From QZLE01 sp033852075 (GTDB lineage Bacteria > Pseudomonadota > Gammaproteobacteria > QZLD01), in assembly GCA_033852075.1 (NCBI GenBank), contig JAWSVC010000020.1, forward strand, positions 48,893 through 112,892: 64,000 bases of DNA, given 5' to 3'. The notes under the pieces are model-generated. The model saw only the letters and a list, made by a program, of their open reading frames with translations. It did not search any database and was not told the origin of the DNA. The position numbers and the translations under genes are program-made. Shown here in pieces: positions 8,234 through 16,837 of this stretch; the first letter of the stretch is position 1, and the number at the start of each line of letters is the position of its first letter.

Positions 8234-10159
8234 ATGCCAGTAATTACCCTCCCGGATGGAACTCAAAAAACCTTTGAAGAAAATGTGTCTGTATTCAGTG
8301 TTGCAGAGTCAATAGGAGCAGGCTTAGCCAAAGCGACGTTAGCAGGTAAGGTTAATGGAAGCATCGTAGATTACGATTACATTATCACTGAAGACGCAGA
8401 ATTACAGATTCTTACAGAAAAAGACGAAGAAGGGCTAGATATTATTCGTCATTCAGCAGCGCATCTTATGGCGCATGCAGTAAAAAATCTATTTCCGGAA
8501 GCTCAGGTAACTATAGGCCCAACCATTGATGATGGTTTTTATTATGATTTTTCTTACGAAAGATCGTTCACCCCTGAAGATCTTGTAGCTATTGAAGCTA
8601 AAATGAAAGAATTAGCAAAGGCCAATATCGAGATCACAAGAAAGGTAATGGATCGCGATGACGCTATTGAATTCTTTAAAGGCATAGGTGAAAACTATAA
8701 GGCTGAGATCATAGGGGATATTCCTGCTGGTGAGCAGATCTCTTTATACGAGCAAGGTGACTTTATTGATCTATGTCGTGGCCCACACGTGCCAAGTACT
8801 GGCAGGATCAAATCATTTAAGATCATGAAGGTTGCAGGTGCATACTGGCGCGGTAATTCAGATAATGAAATGCTGCAGCGTATCTATGCGACTGCATGGC
8901 GCGATAAGAAAGAATTAAAGGCTTATCTGCATAGGTTAGAAGAAGCCGAAAAGCGTGACCATAGAAAACTGGGTAAGGCACTAAACCTGTTCCACATGCA
9001 GGAAGAAGCTCCAGGGATGGTTTTTTGGCACGAAAAAGGTTGGAGTATCTACCTTACAATTGAAGATTATATCCGTAAGTTGGTTAGAAGAAATGGCTAT
9101 CATGAGGTAAGAACACCGCAGATGATTAGTCGTGTGTTGTGGGAAAAATCTGGTCATTGGGATAAATTCCATGAAGAGATGTTCACAACAGCTTCAGAAC
9201 AGCGTGATTATGCGGTTAAACCTATGAACTGCCCAGGGCATATTCAGATCTTTAACCAAGGTGTAAAAAGTTATCGCGATCTGCCATATAGAATTTGTGA
9301 GTTCGGAACCTGTCACCGTAATGAGCCATCAGGAACATTACAGGGAACCATGCGTGTTCGTGGTTTTGTGCAGGATGATGGTCATATCTTTTGCACTGAA
9401 GATCAGATTCAAAGTGAAGTTGCAGACTTTATTGATCTTGTATTTAAGGTCTATGGAGACTTTGGCTTTGATGATATCACTATTGCATTGGCAACTCGTC
9501 CGGAAAAGAGAGTGGGTGATGATGCTGTTTGGGATAAAGCAGAAAAAGCCTTAGAGGTTGCGTTGCAAGAGAAAGGCTTGGAATTTAAGATCAAGCCTGG
9601 TGAAGGTGCGTTTTATGGTCCAAAGATTGAATTTACCATGCGTGATTGTCTGAATCGTGGTTGGCAGCTTGGTACCGTTCAGGTTGATTTTTCCATGGCA
9701 GGGCGTTTAGATGCGCAATATGTTGACGAAGACGGGCAAAGAAAGCACCCAGTTTTGATCCATAGAGCTATACTAGGATCATTAGAAAGATTTATCGGTA
9801 TTCTCCTTGAGCATCATGCAGGAAAGATGCCTACATGGCTTTCACCAGTACAGGTTGCGGTGCTAAGTATTACTGATAGAGCTGCTGATTTTGTTAAGTC
9901 AGTTGAAAAGAATTTACTAAATAATGACATTAGAGTCATTTCTGACTTGAGAAATGAGAAAATCGGATTTAAAATTCGCGAGCATACTTTGCAGAAAGTT
10001 CCATACATGCTTGTAGTTGGAGATCGTGAAAGCGAAGAAGGCAAAGTTGCGGTACGTACCAGAGATGGTAAGGATTTTGGAGTAATGTCTGTTGAAGAGT
10101 TTTTGGATAAAATTCAAACAGATATTGCAAGCTTTGGCAAAGAAACTGTGGAGGAATAG
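8234..10159 (+). CDS. thrS: threonyl-tRNA synthetase
   Basis: The 641-residue protein has the complete family layout: an N-terminal TGS domain (MPVITLPDGT, residues 1-61), the editing domain with HSAAHLMAHA (HxxxH) and a conserved cysteine in DLCRGPHVPSTG, the class II catalytic core with MNCPGH (zinc cysteine) and the motif 2 arginine in FGTCHRNEPSGTLQG, and a C-terminal anticodon-binding domain. It charges tRNA-Thr and removes mischarged serine. AAGGAT precedes the ATG. Its stop codon lies just before the infC start, so the two are almost certainly cotranscribed and translationally coupled. Confidence 0.98.
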   Translation: MPVITLPDGTQKTFEENVSVFSVAESIGAGLAKATLAGKVNGSIVDYDYIITEDAELQILTEKDEEGLDIIRHSAAHLMAHAVKNLFPEAQVTIGPTIDDGFYYDFSYERSFTPEDLVAIEAKMKELAKANIEITRKVMDRDDAIEFFKGIGENYKAEIIGDIPAGEQISLYEQGDFIDLCRGPHVPSTGRIKSFKIMKVAGAYWRGNSDNEMLQRIYATAWRDKKELKAYLHRLEEAEKRDHRKLGKALNLFHMQEEAPGMVFWHEKGWSIYLTIEDYIRKLVRRNGYHEVRTPQMISRVLWEKSGHWDKFHEEMFTTASEQRDYAVKPMNCPGHIQIFNQGVKSYRDLPYRICEFGTCHRNEPSGTLQGTMRVRGFVQDDGHIFCTEDQIQSEVADFIDLVFKVYGDFGFDDITIALATRPEKRVGDDAVWDKAEKALEVALQEKGLEFKIKPGEGAFYGPKIEFTMRDCLNRGWQLGTVQVDFSMAGRLDAQYVDEDGQRKHPVLIHRAILGSLERFIGILLEHHAGKMPTWLSPVQVAVLSITDRAADFVKSVEKNLLNNDIRVISDLRNEKIGFKIREHTLQKVPYMLVVGDRESEEGKVAVRTRDGKDFGVMSVEEFLDKIQTDIASFGKETVEE

Positions 10160-10164
10160 ATATC
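10150..10164 (+). promoter_or_regulatory. infC ribosome-binding site and rare AUC start
   Basis: GGAGG (10150-10154) is followed by 7 bases and then ATC (10162-10164). The codons after ATC read straight into IF3 with no ATG, GTG or TTG before residue 20. The Shine-Dalgarno lies inside the last codons of thrS. Confidence 0.8.
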
Positions 10165-10683
10165 GCTGCTGAAAAGAGTACTCGCTGTAATAAAGAGATA
10201 ACCTGCAAAGAAGTAAGGTTGATCGATGATGAAGGCGAACAAGTAGGGATTGTTTCGATTGAAGATGCTTTAGAAAGAGCTTATAATGCCGGCCTTGACC
10301 TTGTTGAGGTTTCGCCGACAGCTAAACCGCCTGTGTGTCGAGTTATGGACTACGGAAAGTACAAGTTCGAAATGGCGAAGAAACAGCAGGCTGCTAAGAA
10401 GAAGCAGAAACAGATTCAAGTCAAAGAAATTAAGTTTCGCCCAGGGACGGAAGAAGGGGATTATCAGGTAAAACTACGCAACCTGATACGTTTCCTAGAG
10501 AACGGAGATAAGGCGAAGGTAACTGTTAGGTTTCGTGGGCGCGAAATGGCGCATATGGAACTTGGCGAAAGGTTACTGGAAAGAGTCGATAAGGATCTCG
10601 AAGAAATCGCTCAAGTTGACCAGAGAGCTAAGCGTGAAGGTCGACAAATGGTGATGATGCTGTCTCCAAAAAAGAAAAAGTAG
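10162..10683 (+). CDS. infC: translation initiation factor IF-3, non-AUG start
   Basis: The 173-residue product has the IF3-N domain (EQVGIVSIEDALERAYNAGLDLVEVSP, PPVCRVMDYGKYKFE), the lysine-rich linker and the IF3-C domain (QVKEIKFRPGTEEGDYQVKLRNLIRFLENGDKAKVTVRFRGREMAH), ending PKKKK. IF3 binds the 30S subunit and rejects non-AUG starts. A conventional start (TTG at 10219) would remove 19 residues aligned with other IF3 proteins. An ATC at 10162 with ideally placed GGAGG restores near-normal length. E. coli infC uses AUU for autoregulation through IF3 discrimination, so the same logic is inferred here. ATA at 10156 is an alternative. Confidence 0.93.
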   Translation: MAAEKSTRCNKEITCKEVRLIDDEGEQVGIVSIEDALERAYNAGLDLVEVSPTAKPPVCRVMDYGKYKFEMAKKQQAAKKKQKQIQVKEIKFRPGTEEGDYQVKLRNLIRFLENGDKAKVTVRFRGREMAHMELGERLLERVDKDLEEIAQVDQRAKREGRQMVMMLSPKKKK

Positions 10684-10714
10684 TAATTTAAACATTAACA
10701 AATGCGGAGTTATT

Positions 10715-10912
10715 ATGCCTAAAATTAAATCAGTTCGCGGGGCAGCGAAGCGTTTTCGCAAAACTGCATCCGGTAAAATCAAGCGTGGCCAGTCTCACAG
10801 AAGTCATATTTTGACTAAAAAGAGCACTAAGCGTAAGCGTCATCTACGTGCACCAGCTACAGTACATCCATCAGATGTAAAGTTGATCACAAAGATGGTT
10901 CCACAACTATAA
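10715..10912 (+). CDS. rpmI: 50S ribosomal protein L35
   Basis: The 65-residue, very basic protein begins MPKIKSVRGAAKRFRKTASGKIKR and has the SHILTKKSTKRKRHLR block typical of L35. GGAG lies 6 bases before the ATG. It sits between infC and rplT, the standard order. In E. coli this operon is repressed by L20 binding a leader structure; I did not identify that structure here. Confidence 0.98.
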   Translation: MPKIKSVRGAAKRFRKTASGKIKRGQSHRSHILTKKSTKRKRHLRAPATVHPSDVKLITKMVPQL

Positions 10913-10939
10913 CGCTAATAGCTTAACTGGAGATAAGAA

Positions 10940-11293
10940 ATGCCAAGAGTAAAACGTGGCGTTACAGCGCACGCTAAACACAAAAAAGTATTAAAGAAAG
11001 CCAAAGGCTATTACGGTGCCCGTAGTAAGGTATATCGTGTTGCCAAGCAGGCTGTTATCAAAGCAGGTCAATACGCTTATCGTGATAGACGTCAACGTAG
11101 ACGTCAATTCAGAGCGTTATGGATTGCTAGAATCAATGCAGCATCTCGTATGAATGGTCTGACCTACAGCAGATTTATTGCTGGACTTAAGAAGGCATGC
11201 ATTGAAATTGACCGTAAGGTTCTTGCTGATATCGCAGTTCACGATAAGCCAGCATTTACTGCATTGGTTGAAAAGGCAAAAGCAAGCCTATAA
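10940..11293 (+). CDS. rplT: 50S ribosomal protein L20
   Basis: The 117-residue protein opens MPRVKRGVTAHAKHKKVLKKAKGYYGARS and carries YRDRRQRRRQFRALWIARINAA and GLTYSRFIAGLKKA, all L20 signatures. L20 binds 23S rRNA early in 50S assembly. GGAGAT precedes the ATG, and rpmI ends 27 bp upstream. Confidence 0.98.
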   Translation: MPRVKRGVTAHAKHKKVLKKAKGYYGARSKVYRVAKQAVIKAGQYAYRDRRQRRRQFRALWIARINAASRMNGLTYSRFIAGLKKACIEIDRKVLADIAVHDKPAFTALVEKAKASL

Positions 11294-11357
11294 CAGCTAA
11301 AACCCTTTGTATTTTCCCAGATGTTTTATGTAAGTATTTGGGGAATAAAGAAAAGGT

Positions 11358-11390
11358 AAGGAAGATAGGCGATTGCTTATCTTCCTTCTT
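11358..11390 (+). terminator. strong hairpin between rplT and pheS, possible attenuator
   Basis: AAGGAAGATAGGC (11358-11370) pairs over 13 bp (one G-T) with GCTTATCTTCCTT (11375-11387), loop GATT, and is followed by the weakly T-rich CTTATTTATC. It lies where enterobacteria have the pheM attenuator. A 12-codon frame starts at 11321 but is not phenylalanine-rich, so classical attenuation is unproven. Confidence 0.6.
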
Positions 11391-11436
11391 ATTTATCAAC
11401 AGATACCTTATTATTTAAAAGGCATTCCTAGATACA

Positions 11437-12468
11437 ATGAATACCTCAATCGATCAGGAAATTGAAGCTCTTGTTCAAGAAGCACTTGCCGCAATTGAAA
11501 AGGCAAATGATCTTTCAGAGTTTGATCAAATCCGTGTTCAATACATGGGTAAGAAAGGTGTACTTACCGAAAAGCTGAAAAGTCTTGGTAAATTACCTCC
11601 GGAACAGCGTCCAATAGTTGGTCAGTCAATCAATGCCGCGAAGCAGACTATTCAAAACAACCTAGAAGAACGCAAGAATCTACTTCAACAAGAAGCACTG
11701 GAGAAAGAATTAGCAGCAGAAGCTGTTGATGTAACCCTTCCAGGGCGTGGTGTTAAGCAAGGTGGACTACATCCGGTTACTAAAACCATGCAGCGAATTG
11801 AAGAGCTATTTGCAAAAATCGGTTTTGTAGTTGAAGAAGGCCCTGAAATTGAGGATGAATACCATAATTTTGAGGCGCTGAATATTCCATCGCATCACCC
11901 GGCGCGAGCGATGCATGATACTTTCTATTTTTGCCCAGACATGCTATTGCGTACCCAGACTTCATCGGTACAGATCAGAGTAATGAACGAGCAAAAGCCT
12001 CCACTAAGAATTATTTCTCCTGGCCGTGTATATCGTCACGATTGGGATATAACCCACACCCCAATGTTTCATCAGGTTGAAGGGTTATTGGTAGACAAAG
12101 ACGTCAGTTTTGCTGACCTTAAAGGTGTACTGTATGATTTTATGCAGGCATTCTTTGAAAAAGATCTAGATCTTCGTTTCCGTCCATCATACTTCCCATT
12201 TACAGAACCATCTGCAGAAGTAGATATCCAGTGTGTAATGTGTGATGGCGTTGGTTGTCGTGTATGTAAAGGCACGGGCTGGTTAGAGGTTCTTGGGTGC
12301 GGAATGGTGCATCCAAATGTATTGAATAATGTAGGTATCAACACCGAAGATTATATTGGTTACGCCTTTGGAATGGGTGTTGAAAGGCTGGCAATGCTGC
12401 GTTATGGCATTGACGATCTACGTATGTTTTTTGAAAATGACTTGTCATTTTTACAGCAATTTAACTAG
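11437..12468 (+). CDS. pheS: phenylalanyl-tRNA synthetase alpha subunit
   Basis: The 343-residue product has the N-terminal coiled-coil arm (residues 1-100) and the class II core: GFVVEEGPEIEDEYHNFEALNIP, HDTFYF, LLRTQTSSVQIR, RVYRHDWDITHTPMFHQVEG and FGMGVERLAMLRYGIDDLR. It includes a cysteine-rich insertion CVMCDGVGCRVCKGTGW, a zinc-knuckle-like element found in many gammaproteobacterial and other PheS but replaced in E. coli. The subunit forms an alpha2-beta2 enzyme with PheT, encoded 11 bp downstream. Confidence 0.98.
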   Translation: MNTSIDQEIEALVQEALAAIEKANDLSEFDQIRVQYMGKKGVLTEKLKSLGKLPPEQRPIVGQSINAAKQTIQNNLEERKNLLQQEALEKELAAEAVDVTLPGRGVKQGGLHPVTKTMQRIEELFAKIGFVVEEGPEIEDEYHNFEALNIPSHHPARAMHDTFYFCPDMLLRTQTSSVQIRVMNEQKPPLRIISPGRVYRHDWDITHTPMFHQVEGLLVDKDVSFADLKGVLYDFMQAFFEKDLDLRFRPSYFPFTEPSAEVDIQCVMCDGVGCRVCKGTGWLEVLGCGMVHPNVLNNVGINTEDYIGYAFGMGVERLAMLRYGIDDLRMFFENDLSFLQQFN

Positions 12469-12479
12469 AGAGATTACCA

Positions 12480-14852
12480 ATGAGAATAAGCGAGTCATGG
12501 CTGCGTGAGTTTGTAGATATAGATCTACCAACGAATGAGCTTGCAGAGCAGCTCACAATGGCAGGTTTGGAAGTTGATTCTATCGAACCGGCTGCACCAG
12601 AATTTACTGGTGTGGTAGTTGCTCAGATAGTTAAGTGTGAACAACATCCGGATGCGGATAAACTAAGGGTTTGTCAGGTTAATACCGGAGCTGAAGAAGT
12701 TCAGATAGTATGTGGTGCACCGAATGCTAGAGAAGGGTTAATTGCTCCGCTGGCGACTATTGGTGGAAAACTACCAGGCAATTTTAAAATCAAAAAGGCA
12801 AAGCTTCGTGGTGTAGAGTCATTTGGAATGCTTTGTTCAGCTAAAGAGCTTGGTATCAATGAAGATGCCAGCGGTCTTATGGAACTGTCTGAAGATGCTT
12901 CTGTTGGCGTAGATATTCGTGATTATTTACAGTTAAATGACACTATTATCGAGGTTGATCTTACTCCAAACAGAAGTGATTGCCTGGGAATGACTGGTGT
13001 TGCTCGTGAAGTTGGGGTGGTTACACGCAGTAGCTTTGCAGAAAAGCAGACTGATGCAGTAAAAAAGGAAATTGAAGATCAATTTCCGGTTGAGATTACG
13101 GCAAACGAACAATGCCCAAGATATGTTGGTCGTGTAATCAAGGGGGTTAATCCTACAGCCCAAACACCAATATGGATGCAGGAGAAACTGCGTCGTGGTG
13201 GAATTAGAAGTTTAAGTCCGATTGTTGATATTACTAACTATATTTTGCTTGAGCTTGGTCAGCCAATGCACGCCTTTGATTTAGATAAACTGCATGGTTG
13301 TATTGTTGTGCGTATGGCTAAGGATGGAGAAGAGCTGGAGTTGCTTGATGGCCAAACTATCAAACTAAAGTCCGATTCATTGGTCATCAGTGATAAGAGC
13401 AAGGCTTGTGCCTTAGCTGGTGTAATGGGTGGTCAGGAAAGCTCAGTAACAGATGACACCAAAGATATCTTCTTAGAGAGTGCGTTTTTCACTCCAAAGG
13501 CGATTGCCGGCAAGGCCAGAAATTACGGTCTTCATACTGATTCATCGCACAGATTTGAACGTGGTGTAAGTCCAGAATTACAGATTAAGGCGATTGAACT
13601 TGCAACAAAGCTGGCTTTAGAGATCTCTGGTGGGCAGCCTGGTCCATTGGTTGTTGCAGAAAGCAAAGATGATCTGCCAAAACAGGCGGTAATTAAACTA
13701 CGTAGAGAAAGAATTGCTAAGGTTTTAGGTATTGAACTAGCTGATGCTGATATTGAAGATATCCTAACCAGACTTGGTATGGAAATAGTTGCTCAAGGTG
13801 ATGGTTGGGAAGTTACAGTTCCTCTATTCAGATTCGATGTTGCTATCGAAGAAGATCTTATTGAGGAGTTGGGTAGGGTATATGGTTATAATAATATTCC
13901 ACGTACTACTGCAACCAGTAATCTGAATATCAAGGCAAATCCAGAAAAAGATGTGCCTTTAACAGCCATTCAAAAAACTTTGATTGATAGAGAATACCAG
14001 GAAGCAATTACTTATAGCTTTGTTTGTCCAAAGACTCAAGGTTTGATAACTCCAGATGCAGAGCCAATTAAGCTGGCTAATCCTATCTCATCAGATATGG
14101 AAGTTATGCGCTCAACGATCTGGTCTGGTTTGGTAAAAGCAGCTGTTTATAACCGCAACCGTCAGCATAATCGTGTCAGGCTATTTGAAACCGGACTTGT
14201 TTTTGCAAAAAAAGATAATAAAGTCGAGCAAAATCAGTCTATTGCTGGTATTATTTTGGGTTCTAGATTAACTGAGCAGTGGTCACTTAAAGCAGAAGAA
14301 GTTGATTTCTTTGATATTAAAGGTGATGTTGAGGCTCTATTGGCTTTAGGTGGTTCTGGTGCAGATTATCAGTTTGTTGCTGATAAGCATCCTGCGTTAC
14401 ACCCTGGCCAGTCTGCAAAAGTAATGCGTGGTGATCAGTTTGTTGGTTGGGTTGGAGCTATTCATCCTGCGCTAGCAAAGGAGCTTGATCTTCCAACAAA
14501 AACGTATTTGTTTGAGTTGAAAGTTCATTTGCTTATTGATGGCAGTGTAGCAAAGTTTGAAAAACTATCTAAATTTCCGCAGATCAAACGAGATCTGGCA
14601 ATAGTAGTAGATGAAGCAGTTTCTGCAGATTCTGTACTAAAAACTGCAGCTGTAGTTGATCCGGAAATTATTAAGGAAGTCCGTCTTTTCGACGTTTATC
14701 GTGGAAAAGGCATAGAAAGTAATTGTAAAAGTTTAGCGATTAGCTTGATTTTACGACATTTTTCGCGCACTCTTATTGATGACGAAGTCGATAAGATCGT
14801 GGAGCAGGTAATTAATAAACTTGCCGATCAGTTCGGCGCAAAGTTGAGGTAA
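12480..14852 (+). CDS. pheT: phenylalanyl-tRNA synthetase beta subunit
   Basis: The 790-residue product has the normal domain set: an EMAP/tRNA-binding-like OB domain (VVAQIVKCEQHPDADKLRVCQVN), B3/B4 editing domains (SPIVDITNYILLELGQPMHAFDLDKL), B5 (RRERIAKVLGIELAD), the catalytic-like core (ERTVY-type region VYGYNNIP) and a C-terminal ferredoxin-like anticodon-binding domain (KLSKFPQIKRDLAIVVDE). AGAGATTACC before the ATG gives a moderate ribosome site. It forms the heterotetramer with PheS and edits Tyr-tRNA-Phe. Confidence 0.98.
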   Translation: MRISESWLREFVDIDLPTNELAEQLTMAGLEVDSIEPAAPEFTGVVVAQIVKCEQHPDADKLRVCQVNTGAEEVQIVCGAPNAREGLIAPLATIGGKLPGNFKIKKAKLRGVESFGMLCSAKELGINEDASGLMELSEDASVGVDIRDYLQLNDTIIEVDLTPNRSDCLGMTGVAREVGVVTRSSFAEKQTDAVKKEIEDQFPVEITANEQCPRYVGRVIKGVNPTAQTPIWMQEKLRRGGIRSLSPIVDITNYILLELGQPMHAFDLDKLHGCIVVRMAKDGEELELLDGQTIKLKSDSLVISDKSKACALAGVMGGQESSVTDDTKDIFLESAFFTPKAIAGKARNYGLHTDSSHRFERGVSPELQIKAIELATKLALEISGGQPGPLVVAESKDDLPKQAVIKLRRERIAKVLGIELADADIEDILTRLGMEIVAQGDGWEVTVPLFRFDVAIEEDLIEELGRVYGYNNIPRTTATSNLNIKANPEKDVPLTAIQKTLIDREYQEAITYSFVCPKTQGLITPDAEPIKLANPISSDMEVMRSTIWSGLVKAAVYNRNRQHNRVRLFETGLVFAKKDNKVEQNQSIAGIILGSRLTEQWSLKAEEVDFFDIKGDVEALLALGGSGADYQFVADKHPALHPGQSAKVMRGDQFVGWVGAIHPALAKELDLPTKTYLFELKVHLLIDGSVAKFEKLSKFPQIKRDLAIVVDEAVSADSVLKTAAVVDPEIIKEVRLFDVYRGKGIESNCKSLAISLILRHFSRTLIDDEVDKIVEQVINKLADQFGAKLR

Positions 14853-14859
14853 AATAAAT

Positions 14860-15159
14860 ATGGCACTAACGAAAGCTGAAATTGCAGAACGTTTGTATGA
14901 AGAAGTTGGTTTAAATAAGCGCGAAGCAAAAGAACTGGTAGAAAACTTTTTCGAACAGCTACGTACATCGTTAGAAGATGGTACACAGGTCAAACTTTCA
15001 GGGTTTGGAAACTTTGATCTTAGGGATAAGAATCAACGTCCAGGGCGTAACCCAAAAACTGGTGAAGAGATACCTATCTCAGCACGCAGAGTAGTAACAT
15101 TCCGCCCAGGACAAAAGTTAAAGTCACGCGTGGAAGCATATGCTGGAACCGAACAATAA
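14860..15159 (+). CDS. ihfA: integration host factor subunit alpha
   Basis: The 99-residue HU/IHF protein has KAEIAERLYEEVGLNKREAKELVENFFEQL and the DNA-bending beta arm GRNPKTGEEIPISARRVVTFRPGQKLKSRVE, with the intercalating proline in RRVVTFRP-type context. It lies 7 bp after pheT, the usual place of ihfA in gammaproteobacteria. It is an architectural DNA-binding protein that pairs with IhfB. Confidence 0.97.
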   Translation: MALTKAEIAERLYEEVGLNKREAKELVENFFEQLRTSLEDGTQVKLSGFGNFDLRDKNQRPGRNPKTGEEIPISARRVVTFRPGQKLKSRVEAYAGTEQ

Positions 15160-15496
15160 TCAGGAATTACCGGCGATTCCTGCCAAAAGGTACTTTACCA
15201 TTGGTGAAGTTAGTGAATTATGTGATGTAAAAGCACATGTTCTAAGATACTGGGAGCAGGAGTTTAGTCAGTTAAAACCGGTAAAACGTCGTGGTAACAG
15301 ACGTTATTACCAAAGACAGGACGTTATAATGGTCAGGCAGATAAAGAGTCTGCTATATGATCAAGGTTTCACTATAGGTGGAGCCAGGCAACGTTTGTCT
15401 GGTGAAAATGCTAAAGATGATCTTAACCAGTCACAGCAGGTTATTGACCTTATTTGTAGTGAACTGGAAGAGGTTTTAGAGATCCTAAAGCGCTAG
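15140..15496 (+). CDS. MerR-family regulator of the ihfA-linked type
   Basis: The 118-residue protein has a MerR helix-turn-helix and wing (KRYFTIGEVSELCDVKAHVLRYWEQEFSQLKPVKRRGNRRYYQRQDVIMVRQIKSLLYDQGFTI) and a short C-terminal helix. It overlaps the end of ihfA by 20 bp, so the genes are coupled. A MerR gene immediately after ihfA is a conserved gammaproteobacterial arrangement, but its ligand and targets are not known. It has no metal-binding cysteines at the C-terminus, which argues against a metal sensor. Confidence 0.93.
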   Translation: MLEPNNNQELPAIPAKRYFTIGEVSELCDVKAHVLRYWEQEFSQLKPVKRRGNRRYYQRQDVIMVRQIKSLLYDQGFTIGGARQRLSGENAKDDLNQSQQVIDLICSELEEVLEILKR

Positions 15497-15635
15497 AATT
15501 CTTGTTTATTTTTGCGATATCTTTGTTGCATTCCGATAAAAAATGAGTCACTTACAGTTGTAGGCTCAACATATTTTTCTCAGAATGCGCTTCGATCTTG
15601 AAAAAATATTCGGCGAATTGAAAATGTTTTATAAG

Positions 15636-15660
15636 CACGAGCGGATGCTCGTGTTTTTTT
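15636..15660 (+). terminator. rho-independent terminator of the pheST-ihfA-merR operon
   Basis: CACGAGC-GGAT-GCTCGTG (15636-15653) is followed by seven T. It lies 140 bp after the MerR gene, at the border between the housekeeping operon and the accessory region. Confidence 0.9.
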
Positions 15661-15756
15661 GCGTTTAAATTCTTGTCTATTTACCCAATATCTTTTTAAT
15701 AATTTTGATGTAACTTACTGTAATAATTAATACCTAAAAACTTAATGGGGCCTCAA

Positions 15757-16500
15757 ATGAATCATATATATAAAATATCAATTCTGTTTTTCCTGATTAT
15801 ATCCTGTTCTGTTAGTGCTGAAACTATTGACCCTAGAGTTAACGAATTTATTAATATTGTTGAAAATGGTACTAAAAAAGAAATTAAGCAGGCTTGTGGT
15901 GAATTAAGGTATGCAGGGATATCTGATATTAATCTTTATGATTATATTGAAAAAAAGGTACTTGAAAAGTATAAGATAACAGATAGTGAGGCAGTATCGT
16001 GGTTAATTATTGCGCTTGGATTTTCTGGTCTTGAAAAATACGAACCGACTTTGGAAAAAATTATTAAAGATGATGTAAATAGTGCCTATACAAAACACGC
16101 TGCCGATTCTTTGAATAATATTATTTGGTATGAAGAGTGGAACCCCATAATATCAGATAAATCGAATTACAATAATAATGAAAGTGAAGAGGTGAATCAT
16201 TTTGCAAATATGTTACGAAGTGATCAATATTTATTGATGAGGATTGCTGCAAAAAGGATTCATTATCAGCATCTATATTCAAAGTATTTATTGGATATTT
16301 TAAAATATGAGATTAAGCAACATTATAATGACCCTAAATATGATCGATTTCAGCCAGATACATTGGCTTGGATGTTAAAAGCATTATGTGGTTCAAAAAA
16401 TACTGAATACCGGTCTGTTGTTGCAGAAGTAATCAATAATGCTAAAAATAGAAAAATTGTAAAACACGCGAAAAAATATATGAGTTATTTCCATGAGTAA
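15757..16500 (+). CDS. secreted hypothetical protein with HEAT-like helical repeats
   Basis: I recognise no named family. The 247-residue product begins with a signal peptide (MNHIYKISILFFLIISCSVSAE), with cleavage likely after SVSA. The rest is rich in predicted helices and shows spaced leucine-rich helical pairs (KEIKQACGELRYAGI, EAVSWLIIALGFSGLEKYEPTLEKII, LRIAAKRIHYQ) that suggest HEAT-like repeats. ATG at 15757 directly starts the signal peptide; an in-frame ATG four codons earlier is less likely. Base composition is more AT-rich than the operon before it. It lies between the housekeeping operon and the eCIS cluster, but no functional link is visible. Confidence 0.6.
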   Translation: MNHIYKISILFFLIISCSVSAETIDPRVNEFINIVENGTKKEIKQACGELRYAGISDINLYDYIEKKVLEKYKITDSEAVSWLIIALGFSGLEKYEPTLEKIIKDDVNSAYTKHAADSLNNIIWYEEWNPIISDKSNYNNNESEEVNHFANMLRSDQYLLMRIAAKRIHYQHLYSKYLLDILKYEIKQHYNDPKYDRFQPDTLAWMLKALCGSKNTEYRSVVAEVINNAKNRKIVKHAKKYMSYFHE

Positions 16501-16837
16501 GCTTAATAAAACCCGTGGTTGAGAAGAAGAATGCCATTAAACGATTTACTCAACTAACATCATATCTTAAACCTTATAATCTTAAGTTGCTAATACCATA
16601 ATATGCTTATAATGGCATTTAACTTTATGTTTATAAAAAACTTAAGCATTTTATCAAATAATAAATAACATATATTTGAAGTATAATGGTATCGATGTAC
16701 AATATTTTATTGTACGATCACAAAAGAAAATAGCTGGACAAGTGGACACAATTTTGACCAGCAGAGCTTAATCCAAAAATTCCAGCCCTTTTTCGTTAGG
16801 GTTATTAATATAATTTATTCAACCAAGGAGAGGTGTT
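16501..16837. other. AT-rich region upstream of the eCIS operon
   Basis: I see no gene here. It has two TATAAT boxes (16608-16613 and 16682-16687), an 8-bp palindrome (16697-16715), and GCTGG...CCAGC spaced copies (16733-16764 region) with the direct repeat GGACA. The eCIS promoter should lie here. Confidence 0.5.
16682..16715 (+). promoter_or_regulatory. candidate eCIS promoter with operator-like palindrome
   Basis: TATAAT (16682-16687) is followed 9 bases later by GTACAATA-TTT-TATTGTAC (16697-16715), an 8-bp perfect palindrome sitting where a repressor or early-transcript structure would act. No good -35 box is visible at 17-bp spacing, so an activator may be needed. Confidence 0.35.

Noticed and set aside
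11321..11359. pheM-like leader peptide
   Set aside because: The 12-codon frame has only one Phe codon and no ribosome site.
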